From assembly GCA_002104905.1 (NCBI GenBank), contig MCFE01000650.1, positions 1 to 49,838 on the forward strand: a stretch of 49,838 nt of DNA, written 5' to 3'. Made by a program: the position numbers and the translations under genes. Each line of letters begins with the position of its first letter. Positions within the stretch are counted from its first letter, which is position 1. The stretch comes from Basidiobolus meristosporus CBS 931.73. Lineage: Eukaryota; Basidiobolomycota; Basidiobolomycetes; Basidiobolales; Basidiobolaceae. The notes beneath the pieces were generated by a model. The model saw only the letters and a list, made by a program, of their open reading frames with translations, had not been told where the DNA came from and ran no database searches. Positions 32,151-42,178 of this stretch are shown here, piece by piece.

Positions 32151-34223
32151 AATTGATTTATTTCCATTGAAACTTCAGTTGTACCTCAATTGCCAATTAT
32201 ATTGACCTATACAAGTCTCTATATCCTACACTAACATTAAGCCTAACCCCACACTCAACAAGTACTCCATCAAAATCCACCACTCAATAAGTTTTTCTGC
32301 TGTAACACTCTGGTTCCACAATTTAGGCGGGAACACAATGGCTTTATGCCACTGATCATTCACTGGTTCCCACATGTCCTGGTCTTCAGCCTGCACTGCA
32401 AGGTCTAGCACCTCATCTGCCAGTCTTTGCAATAAATCCTTGCAATATTCCAGTGCTTTTTCTTGAGCACTGCTCTTGAAGAAGTGCTGCAACCTCTTGG
32501 TGTGCCTATTAATGTCCCAAACTCCACTGAAGGCATTGTGATAGTCTTTTATGCTCTTGACTTTGTAGCCTTGTCTGTCAGTGGGATCTCCACTCTGTCA
32601 ACAAAGCAGGCTGTGAAGGCTGTGGTAGATGAATTGCCTCTTTCAGCAAACTCATCTACCTTGCTGGAGTGTAGCTCAACTGGCTGTGCTTCCAACTCTT
32701 GTGAAAACAGTTGTTTTCTTGTTGGTAACTATTCTTGGCTATGATGGAATTCAGTCTGTTCCTGGCTTGCGGCATTAATTGGCAAGAACTGCAGTTTTTT
32801 TTGCATGCCTCCCTGTCTGAGGCTTGGGTAGACATTTTTCTCTTTACCTTTTCCTATATCACTGCCAAGTATCTCACTGCTACTTTGTCTGAGTGCTTCT
32901 TGTAAAGAACAGCATTTTCTCCTGGATAAATTCTGCTCTGAGGCAGCTGTTTTGGCCTGCCTGTCCCTTGCTAGCACTCTTCTGGCAACCTGATGTTTCT
33001 TTTCAGCTTGTTTTGAGCTCTCAACCATAGTTGTGACAGGCTCCTGTAAAAGCTGCTGTTTTTATCACTGCCAGGTCCTTCACTGCTACTTTGACTGGGT
33101 GCTTCTTGGGTGGTACTACACGTTTTCCTTGATAAGTGTTGTGCTGGTGCATCCATGTCTGCCTGCTTGTCCTAAATTGGCACTCTTCCAGCTCTCTGAC
33201 CTCTCTTTGACACTTGTCTGGAGCTTTTGGCCCTGCTTGTAACAGACTCTTGAGGAAGCCGCTGGTTTTTAGCCATTGCACCCTTGTTCTTCTGCCTTTG
33301 ATAGTTTCTGCTATTCCTAAGATACTTTCTTAGCATACCAATGCTGGCCTAACATCTGTTTGCCCATTTGAATCCAGGATAATGCTCAAGGAACAGTTCA
33401 AGTGCATTCTGCTTGGCCTTGAGTTCCTGATGGTCCCATGGTATGCCAGCCTTAAGGTGATGGCATGCTAGACTTCTGACAACCTCTTGTATATTAGCCC
33501 ACTCTTCATTATTGCACTCAATGGCTTCACAGATCTTCAATGTCTTTTGAGTTTTAGGCTTTGGTATAAACACCACATTGTCTCCCTCCCACATTGTAAT
33601 AGGTTTTTCTGTGGGCTTTATCTTTGGGCACTGTTGTTGTGCTTCAAAGACTGTACGGTGTTCCTCTGCTGTTACATTAGGAAATGGCTCAATTCTTGGC
33701 TGTCACATTGAGCCACTTGAGTTCCTTCTTTGCAGCAAAGAACTGCTTTCTCTACCTGGGATATTGATTGCTCTACATGTATTATCTGCTCATCCTGTTT
33801 CTAGACTACTTCCTGATTTCTCTGGGCCATTGCATATATCCTATAAGCCACTGCACCTAATTGCTTCATTAATGCTTTGGTATGAGCTGACAACATACTT
33901 GCTAATATGGGTGGTGGTGATGTTATCATGGCCACTTGCTGATCTTCAACAGAGGGTGCTACGTTTACTACATTCTCATCTGCCTGAGCATAATGGTCTG
34001 CTTGTGGCTTTGCACAGGTTCTCAATTGCCTACTTGACTGAGAGCCTGAGGAGTCCGCATTATTCCCTTCAATGGGCCCACTGTTCACAGGGCCTTTTTT
34101 GGATGTAGCCCTGCTTGTTGCACTGAATGTCAAAGCAAGCTGTTGTCCAACCATTCTTCTGTTGCCATCAGTTGTGGTGTTTGGTTGAGAACCAGATGAC
34201 TTTGCTTTATTTTTTGGCAGCAT
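32150..34223 (-). pseudogene. Transposon accessory gene, copy B (unknown function)
   Basis: The start ATG lies at 34223 (MLPKNKAKSSGSQPN), matching the copy A start. The N-terminal part is Ser/Gln rich, then SAHTKALMKQLGAVAYRIYAM (about 33860). The central block ITMWEGDNVVFIPKPK runs 33594 to 33350 (VRSLACHHLKAG; ELFLEHYPGFKWAN). Two repeats of about 69 residues follow (about 33240-32850; both contain QEA or QEAL, SSSE and GSD). The C-terminal block LQHFFKSSAQEKALEYCKDL with EDQDMWEPVNDQWHKA lies at 32480-32330. At least four frame changes and several stops occur, so it is not expressed as one protein. Length if joined is about 690 codons. I know no family with this layout. Confidence 0.65.
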
Positions 34224-34415
34224 ATATGTGGAAGTGAGCCAAACCAAAGGGGAAATAGTGTTACATATACGTGTGGATGTGGTGGCACAACTTTATTTAT
34301 AATGCCTACCATGGCGGTCATCATTGAATCTTACATTCATGTAGGTGCAATGTCTCAAATACAAGACTGTCTTAAGTTCACATCAGTATTGACCATAGAG
34401 TGATATAATAGCATT
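34224..34415. other. Divergent intergenic region of transposon B
   Basis: About 190 bp between the two divergent starts; it presumably holds both promoters. I see no recognisable operator. Confidence 0.45.
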
Positions 34416-37031
34416 ATGTTGCTGAAGGTCAAACTGTTTGCCCCATGGACAAGACTACTTTTACTCAATGCTGTAAGAGAAGAGAAAAAACCATGTGGCT
34501 ATTGTGGCAAGCCTCTCAGCCATGAAGCATGCAGACAGCATAGGAAGTATTACAAGGATCACGGCCAGTGTTTTGCCATCCAAGTCATATTTGACCATTC
34601 ATCAGTCACTACCATAGAAACATTATGTTGCTGGCCAGTTGATACTTCTATATTGGCACCTGGCCATCTTTGTGACCTTGCACAAATTGAGCCAGGTGAG
34701 TTTGTGATGCCTTTAGGCTCACCTCAGCCTGCTGAATATGGCACGCAGAGTGATAGCTTTGATAAAAAAGACTCACTGATGGATTTTGAGCCTATCTCCC
34801 CTAACAACAGTACCACGTATGAGCCCAGTCAAATCCCTATATGCAATGAGACAACACCCATTGAAGCAAATGCCAAGGATACTTTATGGAGCCAAGTGAG
34901 CCCAGTAGTCCATCTACTGGTGAATGATGTAATGTTGTGGCTAGAGAAGTGGTGCATTTCCACTAATATCAGTAATGGGGGGGTTTGAGGATTTCTTACT
35001 ACTTCTTGCCAAAATCATACCGGGATGCAACGTACCATGTACATGGTACAAGTGGACAACCATCATGTGGCTGGCAACATATGATCCAGAGACTGTCCTG
35101 ATTCCAGCATGTGTTAACAGTTGCATGGCATTCACATCAAAAAATGCTACCATTGCAACATGTCCAAATTGTCAGGAATCCACCACCATTGAGGGAAAAC
35201 ATTGTTCACACTCTGAATATATTCTGGTCATACCCCATCTGAGGAAGCTGATGCAGTCCAGCAAATATTGCAAAGCTATACAGTACTGCACTCAGTATCA
35301 ATCAATTGCAAACATATCCAATATATTTGATGGCAAACACTAAAAACAGCTAAGAAGCAAGGGCTACTCTGAAGGTATGTATGACCATGCCTTTGCTTTT
35401 GCACTTGATGGATTCTCTTAAAACAAGTACTGTACGAGCTAATCCTGCTGGCCACTGATTCTCATCAATCTGAATCTGCTGCCCATCTTACGGTATCAGA
35501 GCAATAATCTGATGGTAGTCTTACTGGTATCTGGGCCTAAATCACTGTCCAACCTGGATAGCTACCTGTATCCATTGCTGGATGAATTTTGTATGCTTTC
35601 CAGCAGGATAACAGTAAATGGCTGTCATGTAAAAGCACATATTATTATCTGCATTGGAGATACCCCAGCCATCAGCAAGAGAGCAGGTTTTTCCAGGCAC
35701 AATAGATGGTATTGCTGTTGAGTGTGTGAGATCCGGGGGATTTACTCCATAACTTACACACATTATTATTACCCAAACACCAGCACTAAGAACATCATCT
35801 TTCCACAGAGAGAAAGTACAGAAGTAAGCATGCAATTGCAGCAAAGTTGGCAAGCTATAAGCCATTGGCTGGAATATGGAATCAACTGGAAACCGGAGGT
35901 ACTTAAGATAGAGGGTATCTGTTGGAGCAAAAGCTTTCCACTGGGAGCAATGCATTTGCTTTTCAACAATATCCCTATACTGATGACCAAGTTGTACATG
36001 GGGCATTTCAAGCTGAGTGCACCCTTTGATATACCAGAGAAATCTGAAAAATTGGCAAGATATTACAGAGTATTTGCTGCCCTAAGTACTTCTCACAGGC
36101 TCCAATTAATATTCATATGCATATGCAATAATACAAATGCAAAGACTGGATGAAATGGATATGTATTTATTCAAGTGGTGCTCTGAAGCCATTCCTACCA
36201 AGAGTACATTGTAAGCAATGGGAGTCATATGTGGACATTGTAGGAATATTTATCCAGAAGCAAATCACCAATGCCAACTTGACACATCTACAGCTGTTGT
36301 GTGAGGAGTTTGTGATAGGATTTGAGCGGCTATACTACAAACATAAAGCTGAATGTGTAGGTCTCTGCTGCTACTGTATCCATTCTCTACTCCATCTTGC
36401 ATGGTGTGTTGAGAATATTGGGCCTTACTTCACCTTTTGGGAGTTTCCTATGCAGTGGATGTGTGGGGAGATAGGAAGACAAGTCAAGTCACGGGTACTA
36501 CCATATCCCAATCTCATCAAGAATATTACCTTCAAGCCCATCATGGATGTGATGAGTTGGCACATGGAGGACAGTTGGAAAATACTGAGGACAAATGTGC
36601 ACATGGAGACACCTATGCCTAAGGCATTACAAAGCTAAGCAGCCCCAATGCATGGGTAATCAGTTAAGTAATGCAAAGTTGGGTTAGGTGCAACAAGCAA
36701 CTAATTTTTATCAGGAAATCTCCATCAAGATATGCCGCATTTCTTGTGGTCACAAGCCAACTTCTACACCATTCAATACAGAATTCACACAAACAAAAGC
36801 CAGAGTGCACCTATAAGGGGGACTAGAATCCAGCAGTGAGAAGGAATATATTGGCTCAATACCAAGAAGTTCTTTGCCAATATTCAGAAGGTATTCATGG
36901 CAGAAGTGGCTACAACAAAGCATATGTTTGCAAGATGTATATGCTACCAGCAGTACAAGTTATATGACAACTTTGCAAGTATCACACTAAAAAGTCGTAA
37001 AGTTGGGGCAATAGAAGTATGTCAATTGCGG
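34416..37031 (+). pseudogene. Tnp2-type transposase, copy B (main part)
   Basis: CACTA/EnSpm-type transposase that would cut and join transposon ends. Seen in order: N-terminal zinc-finger-like CGYCGKPLSHEACRQH (about 34490), acidic linker, HLLVNDVMLWLEKW (about 34910), CPNCQE (about 35165), IPHLRKLM (about 35232), FDGKH (about 35330), the FALDGF aspartate (about 35410), CWPLILINLNLLP (about 35450), VSGPKSLSNLDSYLYPLLDE (about 35530), ICIGDTPAISK (about 35650, second catalytic Asp), CEIRGIY (about 35725), then LYYKHKAEC, CIHSLLHLAWCVENIGPYF and PYPNLIKN (36330-36530). Damage: an extra G in a 7-G run at 34977-34983; in-frame stops at 35341 (TAC in copy A), about 35419 and 35452, and 35719; a frame change near 36150. 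It is cut at 37031 by the Gag-PR element and resumes at 40649. Confidence 0.85.
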
Positions 37032-37397
37032 TGTGGTGGTGTAGAGGTACTCCTGGGAGAAGCTACACAACTCAAGGTGTGTGAGGTGTCTGATGGGTGC
37101 GATAACCTCTGTGTCTAAACTACTGGTGTCTTTGTCAATATGCCACTATGGTAAAAGCTCCTGCTTCTCTAGCTTCCTAGGTGCTCCAAGTGTCTCCAAA
37201 GGCCTCTGTGTGTCTTGTGCACTACCCTGAAAAGCTCCTTGATGGCAGGTCTTAGATATACTGTTGAAGGCAGGTGCAGTGATCTACTGCTAATCAATAA
37301 GGTAGAAGTGTTACTGATAGAAGGGATGATTTATTGATGAGGGATTGCTTTCCCTTAAATACTTTTCCTGATTGCCAAGTGATTACTAATGACAAGG

Positions 37398-37480
37398 TTC
37401 TAGAAGATTCTAGGTATCAGTGGAATTCTTGATGACATCACTATGAGCTAGAAATATGCCAAGAATGTCCTGGAAGGTTC
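37398..37480 (+). promoter_or_regulatory. Heat-shock-element arrays in the Gag-PR LTR
   Basis: TTCTAGAAGATTC at 37398-37410 is a perfect TTCnnGAAnnTTC. At 37463-37480 four units GAA-TCC-GAA-TTC with 2-bp spacing have a single mismatch. The same arrays occur at 40211-40223 and 40276-40293 in the other LTR, and related ones in the solo LTRs at 13446-13540 and 42530-42620. Confidence 0.55.
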
Positions 37481-37545
37481 TAAAAGGCACAGCACTCTCA
37501 ACCAATCAGGAATCAGTAGTCTGAAACCTGTGCAACATAGAAATA

Positions 37546-37555
37546 CCATATATGG
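37546..37555 (+). promoter_or_regulatory. CArG box in the Gag-PR LTR
   Basis: CCATATATGG, within the 18-bp perfect palindrome AATACCATATATGGTATT. It is repeated at 40359-40368 and kept in solo LTRs at 13371-13380 and 42455-42464. It lies 66 bp from the heat-shock arrays. Confidence 0.5.
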
Positions 37556-37850
37556 TATTGAAATGGTAGAGATGGTAACACAGACCTAGGTCATGTGTCA
37601 CAGGTACTGACGCGGGTACTAGCCTTATATAGATACATCCACTGATCACAAAGCTGAATAACATCTGGGATAACTAATGCTAATAACTAATCAGGGTAAA
37701 CATCATATGGGGATAATACTGATAATATGGGCAAAAGAAGAATGGGATAATACTGATAAGATAAAATATGGATAAGTATATCATAATGACTATATGAATA
37801 AACTTGTCTGTGGGAGGTATGTTTACCCTACCACATCCACCCCCCACTTG

Positions 37851-37880
37851 AGCTAAAAAGTTTCACGGAACTTTTTAGCT
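37851..37880. repeat. 12-bp perfect hairpin next to the polypurine tract
   Basis: AGCTAAAAAGTT (37851-37862) and AACTTTTTAGCT (37869-37880) flank a 6-nt loop. It lies between the gag-protease stop and the purine tract of the element. In the transcript it would form a stable stem; a role in termination, packaging or priming is open. Confidence 0.75.
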
Positions 37881-37913
37881 AACCACTGTAAGTTTGGAGA
37901 ACAAAGTGCTCTC

Positions 37914-39770
37914 TCAGTCTTCCTCAATGAAGCCACCTGTCCTTTCTTGAGATAGAAATCTACATGATGTCATTGATCGGATATTGTTTGAGTCCACACC
38001 ACAGAAGGTTGCTGTTAGTCCTGGGCTCTCTGAGTATATAGTATACCATGCTGAACCATCTGGGTAGTTCACTGCAGTTGCTCTTGCTTTTACTTCCCAT
38101 GGTCTTCCAAGAAGTAATTCAAAGTTAGCCTTTGCACATATGAATACTGGGATCTCATGGGGTATTCCTTCAATGATGAGAGGGAAGCTGTGAATAATTC
38201 CTAAAAGCTTTGATTGCCCTGAGTTGGCATCCTTCATGCTCCAATTGATATTGGTGTCTATGGGCAATAAGTCTTTGCATGGTAGTTGTTTCCAAGCCTC
38301 CAAAGGCATCACACATATCTCAGATCCACTGTCTATATGACATAGGATTTCTTGATTATGCACAGTTCCTGTAGTTGTTGCAGTTGCCACTGAGTAGTAG
38401 TGTTTCTGGCTTTGATGCAGCTTACTGATATCTTGGCTTCCTTGAACTGTCCTGACCTGGTTGCCTTGAGTGGCTTCAATTGGATGCTTTCTTATTCTGA
38501 TATGCTCATCCATAGTCTTTCTTACAGATGGTGATACACTGAGTAGCTCTCCAACCTTGATTGATATGTTGCTTCCTAGTATATGACTTGTCAGAGCCTC
38601 TGGGGTACCCTTTTGCTTGACTCTAGGCTGCATGTGGTAGTTGTTGGCCTTGGCAGACTCTTGTAAAATTAATGGGGGTGATGCTTTCTTCTCAATCACA
38701 ACTTCTGGCTCACATCTTGGTACTTTTGTTGCTGGGCCTGGATTAGCCATTTTTTCAGGATGGTGTCTCTTTGAAGCATAAATTGAAGCTATATGATCTT
38801 GGGCCTCTCTGGGGTCCTCATAGTCAAAGTTCAGAACTTCAGCTGGATCAAAGTAGTCAGGATCTTCTTCTTCATGGAGTTGAACCTTTCTTGTATGAGA
38901 GGTGACTTGCTTGTAGTGAACTCTCATTCCTCCTTGTCCAAATGCTGTGGATAATTTGTCACCATGCTTACTGACTATGTATCCCTGAGGACTATATAGG
39001 ACATCACCTGTGGATAGTAATGACTGAAGCTCTTGGCAATTTCTCTTGGAATGGTTGGCAGAGTCACACCACATGCATGTATATTTGACTTCTTTCTCTA
39101 CTGGCTTCTGACCATATGCTTTGCTGGCAAGTAGCAAAGAGAGTTTTTCTAGTTGCTGTGTCAGCTCCTGAATTTGAGTGCTTTGATTGCTGGGATTAAG
39201 TATGTCTTGGCTATCTTGGATTTGTTCTGGGCTTGAAAGAAGCTCTCTGATTGGTGAGGTTTCTTCAGGGGCAAGTAGAATCTGCTTGGCTAACTGAAAT
39301 GCAGGCAGTGAACTCATAGCTTTCACAGTAGGATTGTTTTCAATCCTTCTCACCAGGCCTTCTGGTAGTGCTCTGAGCAGATAGGCAGATAAAGTCAGAT
39401 CAGTGATAATGCCTTGGGCTTTCAGTGACTCTCCAATTTGCTCAAGGCCACTCAAGTATTCTTTCAATGGTAGCAGCTTAAACTTGCTATAAGCAAAGTT
39501 CTCCAAGTCTTTAAGTGTGTAGTCAACTTGTCTCTCTCCATATTCATCAATCAAGTAGCTCTTCAAGAGGGTCCAATTTGTCAGCAGATCATTTCTTTCA
39601 TATAAAGAGAGCATGATCTCATCAGTGCTGTAGGGGGGCATCTCTTCAGCCATAATGGCCTCAGGTATTTTGTGGGCTCTGCAGAAAAGCTCCCACCTCT
39701 TGATGAAAGCTTTAACTTTGGTTCCATCAAAGAAAGGAGTTCCTTGCATTCCTGGTAAAGGTAGATCCAT
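37914..39770 (-). CDS. Gag-protease polyprotein of the young LTR element
   Basis: An intact 618-codon frame. The start ATG 39770 lies 74 nt inside the 5' LTR edge, after a short leader with a primer-binding-like TGGCACCCAACGTGGGG. The N-terminal 170 residues are an alpha-helical gag (capsid-like; WTLLKSYLIDEYGER). A zinc knuckle CMWCDSANHSKRNC occupies residues 232-245, followed by a motif ending in FGQGGMR (276-283). An acidic and lysine-rich middle follows. The aspartic protease active site HIDSGSE is at residues 478-484 (Asp 480), with LLLGRPWEV (553-561) as its flap-side partner. The frame stops soon after protease; no RT, RNase H or integrase motif lies between its stop (37914) and the LTR. 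Similar polyproteins in basidiomycetes normally continue into pol, so this looks like a stabilised deletion form. Confidence 0.95.
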   Translation of the reverse strand: MDLPLPGMQGTPFFDGTKVKAFIKRWELFCRAHKIPEAIMAEEMPPYSTDEIMLSLYERNDLLTNWTLLKSYLIDEYGERQVDYTLKDLENFAYSKFKLLPLKEYLSGLEQIGESLKAQGIITDLTLSAYLLRALPEGLVRRIENNPTVKAMSSLPAFQLAKQILLAPEETSPIRELLSSPEQIQDSQDILNPSNQSTQIQELTQQLEKLSLLLASKAYGQKPVEKEVKYTCMWCDSANHSKRNCQELQSLLSTGDVLYSPQGYIVSKHGDKLSTAFGQGGMRVHYKQVTSHTRKVQLHEEEDPDYFDPAEVLNFDYEDPREAQDHIASIYASKRHHPEKMANPGPATKVPRCEPEVVIEKKASPPLILQESAKANNYHMQPRVKQKGTPEALTSHILGSNISIKVGELLSVSPSVRKTMDEHIRIRKHPIEATQGNQVRTVQGSQDISKLHQSQKHYYSVATATTTGTVHNQEILCHIDSGSEICVMPLEAWKQLPCKDLLPIDTNINWSMKDANSGQSKLLGIIHSFPLIIEGIPHEIPVFICAKANFELLLGRPWEVKARATAVNYPDGSAWYTIYSESPGLTATFCGVDSNNIRSMTSCRFLSQERTGGFIEED

Positions 39771-39844
39771 GGTCTTGATAATTTGTTCTTTCTTAAGTCT
39801 TCTAGGGGCAGTTCAGTCAAACCCCCCACGTTGGGTGCCAAATA

Positions 39845-40648
39845 TGTGGTGGTGTAGAGGTACTCCTGGGAGAAGCTACACAACTCAAGGTGTGTGAGGT
39901 GTCTGATGGGTGCGATAACCTCTGTGTCTAAACTACTGGTGTCTTTGTCAATATGCCACTATGGTAAAAGCTCCTGCTTCTCTAGCTTCCTAGGTGCTCC
40001 AAGTGTCTCCAAAGGCCTCTGTGTGTCTTGTGCACTACCCTGAAAAGCTCCTTGATGGCAGGTCTTAGATATACTGTTGAAGGCAGGTGCAGTGATCTAC
40101 TGCTAATCAATAAGGTAGAAGTGTTACTGATAGAAGGGATGATTTATTGATGAGGGATTGCTTTCCCTTAAATACTTTTCCTGATTGCCAAGTGATTACT
40201 AATGACAAGGTTCTAGAAGATTCTAGGTATCAGTGGAATTCTTGATGACATCACTATGAGCTAGAAATATGCCAAGAATGTCCTGGAAGGTTCTAAAAGG
40301 CACAGCACTCTCAACCAATCAGGAATCAGTAGTCTGAAACCTGTGCAACATAGAAATACCATATATGGTATTGAAATGGTAGAGATGGTAACACAGACCT
40401 AGGTCATGTGTCACAGGTACTGACGCGGGTACTAGCCTTATATAGATACATCCACTGATCACAAAGCTGAATAACATCTGGGATAACTAATGCTAATAAC
40501 TAATCAGGGTAAACATCATATGGGGATAATACTGATAATATGGGCAAAAGAAGAATGGGATAATACTGATAAGATAAAATATGGATAAGTATATCCTAAT
40601 GACTATATGAATAAACTTGTCTGTGGGAGGTATGTTTACCCTACCACA
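39845..40648 (-). repeat. Gag-PR element 5' LTR (804 bp)
   Basis: Direct repeat of 37032-37835 with one substitution (40596). In the leftward sense it precedes the leader and gag start. The right-hand target duplication GCGG follows at 40649-40652. Confidence 0.95.
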
Positions 40649-40983
40649 GCGGCAGGTATGCATGTTTGTAGAGGTTAGTAAGCAGGAGGCCATAGTTTTT
40701 TTTGATTTGAACTATATGTGGGATACCCAAGGTAGTAGTGAGTAAGCAAATAAAGAAAGGTGATTCTACAGTGGAGTATATGAGTTGCACAAGGGGAGGT
40801 AGAAAAAGGAAATACCCTTTGGTAAATTGGTATGGTAGCATTATGCAGAACCAGCAGCAAGCCAACATACTGCCAAGAAAAAGCTCTCAGAGTCTTGCTG
40901 TGAGGCCATCAAAATACTGTCAAGTTTCTTGCCATATAAGGCAATTGGAAGTCCTGGCCAACTGGATCCACTTAAAACAGTAA
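40649..40983 (+). pseudogene. Tnp2-type transposase, copy B (C-terminal end)
   Basis: Continuation of copy B after the LTR insertion: TICGIPKVVVSKQIKKGDSTV (from about 40710) and NILPRKSSQSLAV. It aligns with TICKIPTVVVGKQI in copy C (19660-19490). Stop at 40981. Beyond it, 40984-41206 is non-coding subterminal sequence. Confidence 0.75.
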
Positions 40984-41206
40984 TAGAGTGCTGAAAGACC
41001 GTAACAATACCATGCAAATATTGTCACAGCACCAATCAAAAATTGTCAAGTTTTATCCCTTTATTTGGCTGTAAAATTTGCAAAACACCGTCATGATCTT
41101 GTTATAAGATTGTCAGGAGGGTCACTAATTCCAAGCTGCTGTTATCATGACAGTCTCTAAACAGGATCTAGATGGATGATTTGGATTGGATCCACCTGCG
41201 GGACCA

Positions 41207-41223
41207 GATTGTTTTTCATAGGG
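41207..41223. repeat. Terminal inverted repeat, transposase end of copy B
   Basis: GATTGTTTTTCATAGGG; 15 of 17 bases equal the opposite-end sequence of copy A at 10714-10730. Gypsy-2 LTR sequence starts at 41224. Confidence 0.7.
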
Positions 41224-41438
41224 TATATTGAGTAGGATCTTACTGGGTGATGAGGATGCAATCCAGTGAGTCATCAGCCACAACCTACATTAGCAAATCT
41301 AATTAGTCAGCAATTGATCTGGCAAAATATATATAAAGAGCTGTTGGAACCTCAATAAGAATATGCTCAAGTTTTAGTGATTATAATACTAGTTATATTC
41401 CATATTCCCCTACAACTCTACTACTAAGACTTGTAACT
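41224..41438 (+). repeat. Right half of a Gypsy-2 LTR
   Basis: It corresponds to LTR positions 154-368 (TATATTGAGTAGGATC to CTTGTAAC). It may be the end of Gypsy-2 copy 3, now 9.3 kb away across transposon B. Confidence 0.8.
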
Positions 41439-42178
41439 AGAGAACTATGCAGGAATCATTACAACATTGCACTTTTAATTTTGCAAAAACTGGGTCAAAA
41501 ATATTTATTTCAACAATAAAAAAGCGGCTTTTGACTGATTCTCTGCAAATTCTTGTACTCTCTGATCCCAAATACTTCAACACCTCCCATGCTCACTGAT
41601 TATCTATGCTTCTGTTTCTCACACTGTAATTCCTGACTATGCCACTGCTTTTATTTTCATGCATAAAAATTGGTTTAATTTTATTTAATCTTCAGTTGTA
41701 CCTCTATTGCAAATTATATTGACCTGTTCAAGTCCCTATACTCATTACCAACATTGACTTCAACCACCTACTCAGTTAACATATCCATTAAACTCCACCA
41801 TTCAATATGTGATTCTGCTGAAACACCCTTGTTCCAGGACTTTGGCAGAGACCTTAAGGCTTAATGCCATTGTTCATTCACTGGTTTCCATATGTTATGG
41901 TCTACAGCTAGCACTGCAAGGTCAAGCATCACATCTATCTGTCATTGCAACAAGCACTGGCAATATTTAAGAGAACTGACTTAAGCTATGCTCTGGATAA
42001 GTGATGCAACATTTTTCAGTGCCTGTTATTGCCTCAAACTCCACTGTAGGCATTATTATAGCCTTTGGGGTTCTTGGTGTTGTGGGTTAGTCTTGCAGCA
42101 GAATTTCCACCCTTCCTACAACAGATACATGGAGGCAGGAGAAGAAAAATTGCCTTGTTGTGCAAACTCATCTGCTGC
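41439..42178 (-). pseudogene. Transposon copy E: subterminal region and accessory-gene C-terminus
   Basis: 41439-41740 matches the left subterminal region of copy B (AAGCGGCTTTTGACTGATTC). From 41760 to 42178, read leftward, it follows the C-terminal block of the accessory gene, heavily mutated. At 42178 a solo LTR interrupts it; the gene resumes at 42975. Confidence 0.65.

Larger units (their letters stand above)
37032..37835 (-). repeat. Gag-PR element 3' LTR (804 bp)
   Basis: Identical to 39845-40648 except at 37783. In the element's sense the purine-rich tract GTGGGGGGTGGA (37847-37836) abuts it. It contains GATA-type motifs (two copies of GGATAATACTGATAA, about 37711 and 37745), heat-shock arrays and a CArG box. 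Confidence 0.95.
37032..40648 (-). mobile_element. Young Gag-PR LTR element without RT or integrase
   Basis: A 3617-bp LTR element in leftward orientation: 5' LTR 39845-40648, gag-protease frame 39770-37914, hairpin, purine tract, 3' LTR 37032-37835. The two 804-bp repeats differ at one base (37783 A, 40596 C). Ends are TGTGG...CCACA on the plus strand, and GCGG is duplicated at 37028-37031 and 40649-40652. The inserted site is Tnp2 copy B. With only gag and protease it must use RT, RNase H and integrase from another element. The tiny LTR divergence and intact frame indicate very recent movement. Confidence 0.95.
31922..41223 (+). mobile_element. Tnp2 transposon copy B, two divergent genes, split by an LTR element
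   Basis: The most complete copy of the DNA transposon: accessory gene leftward (34223 to about 32150), Tnp2 transposase rightward (34416-37031 and 40649-40983), and a terminal inverted repeat at the right end (41207-41223). Without the inserted 3617-bp Gag-PR element it measures about 5.7 kb. The left edge corresponds to the inner end-like motif of copy A, so about 100 bp of the outer end are absent. Left flank is Gypsy-2 pol, right flank Gypsy-2 LTR; I see no matching target duplication. Confidence 0.75.

Noticed and set aside
33578-34108. 176-codon plus-strand frame opposite accessory gene B
   Set aside because: The minus-strand reading is conserved in copies A and E; the plus-strand frame is not and has no motif.
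34978-35455. Introns as an explanation for the Tnp2 frame breaks
   Set aside because: Copy A reads through the same places without gaps, so the breaks are an extra base and stop codons; introns elsewhere in the gene are not excluded.
35542-36006. 154-codon minus-strand frame
   Set aside because: Antisense to the conserved Tnp2 catalytic region.
39581-39883. 100-codon minus-strand frame starting in the LTR
   Set aside because: Out of frame with the intact gag-protease gene, which has the zinc knuckle and protease.
37032-40648. CRISPR, prophage or bacterial operon structure
   Set aside because: Repeats here are LTRs, TIRs and their fragments; no short regularly spaced repeats, phage genes or bacterial signals are seen.
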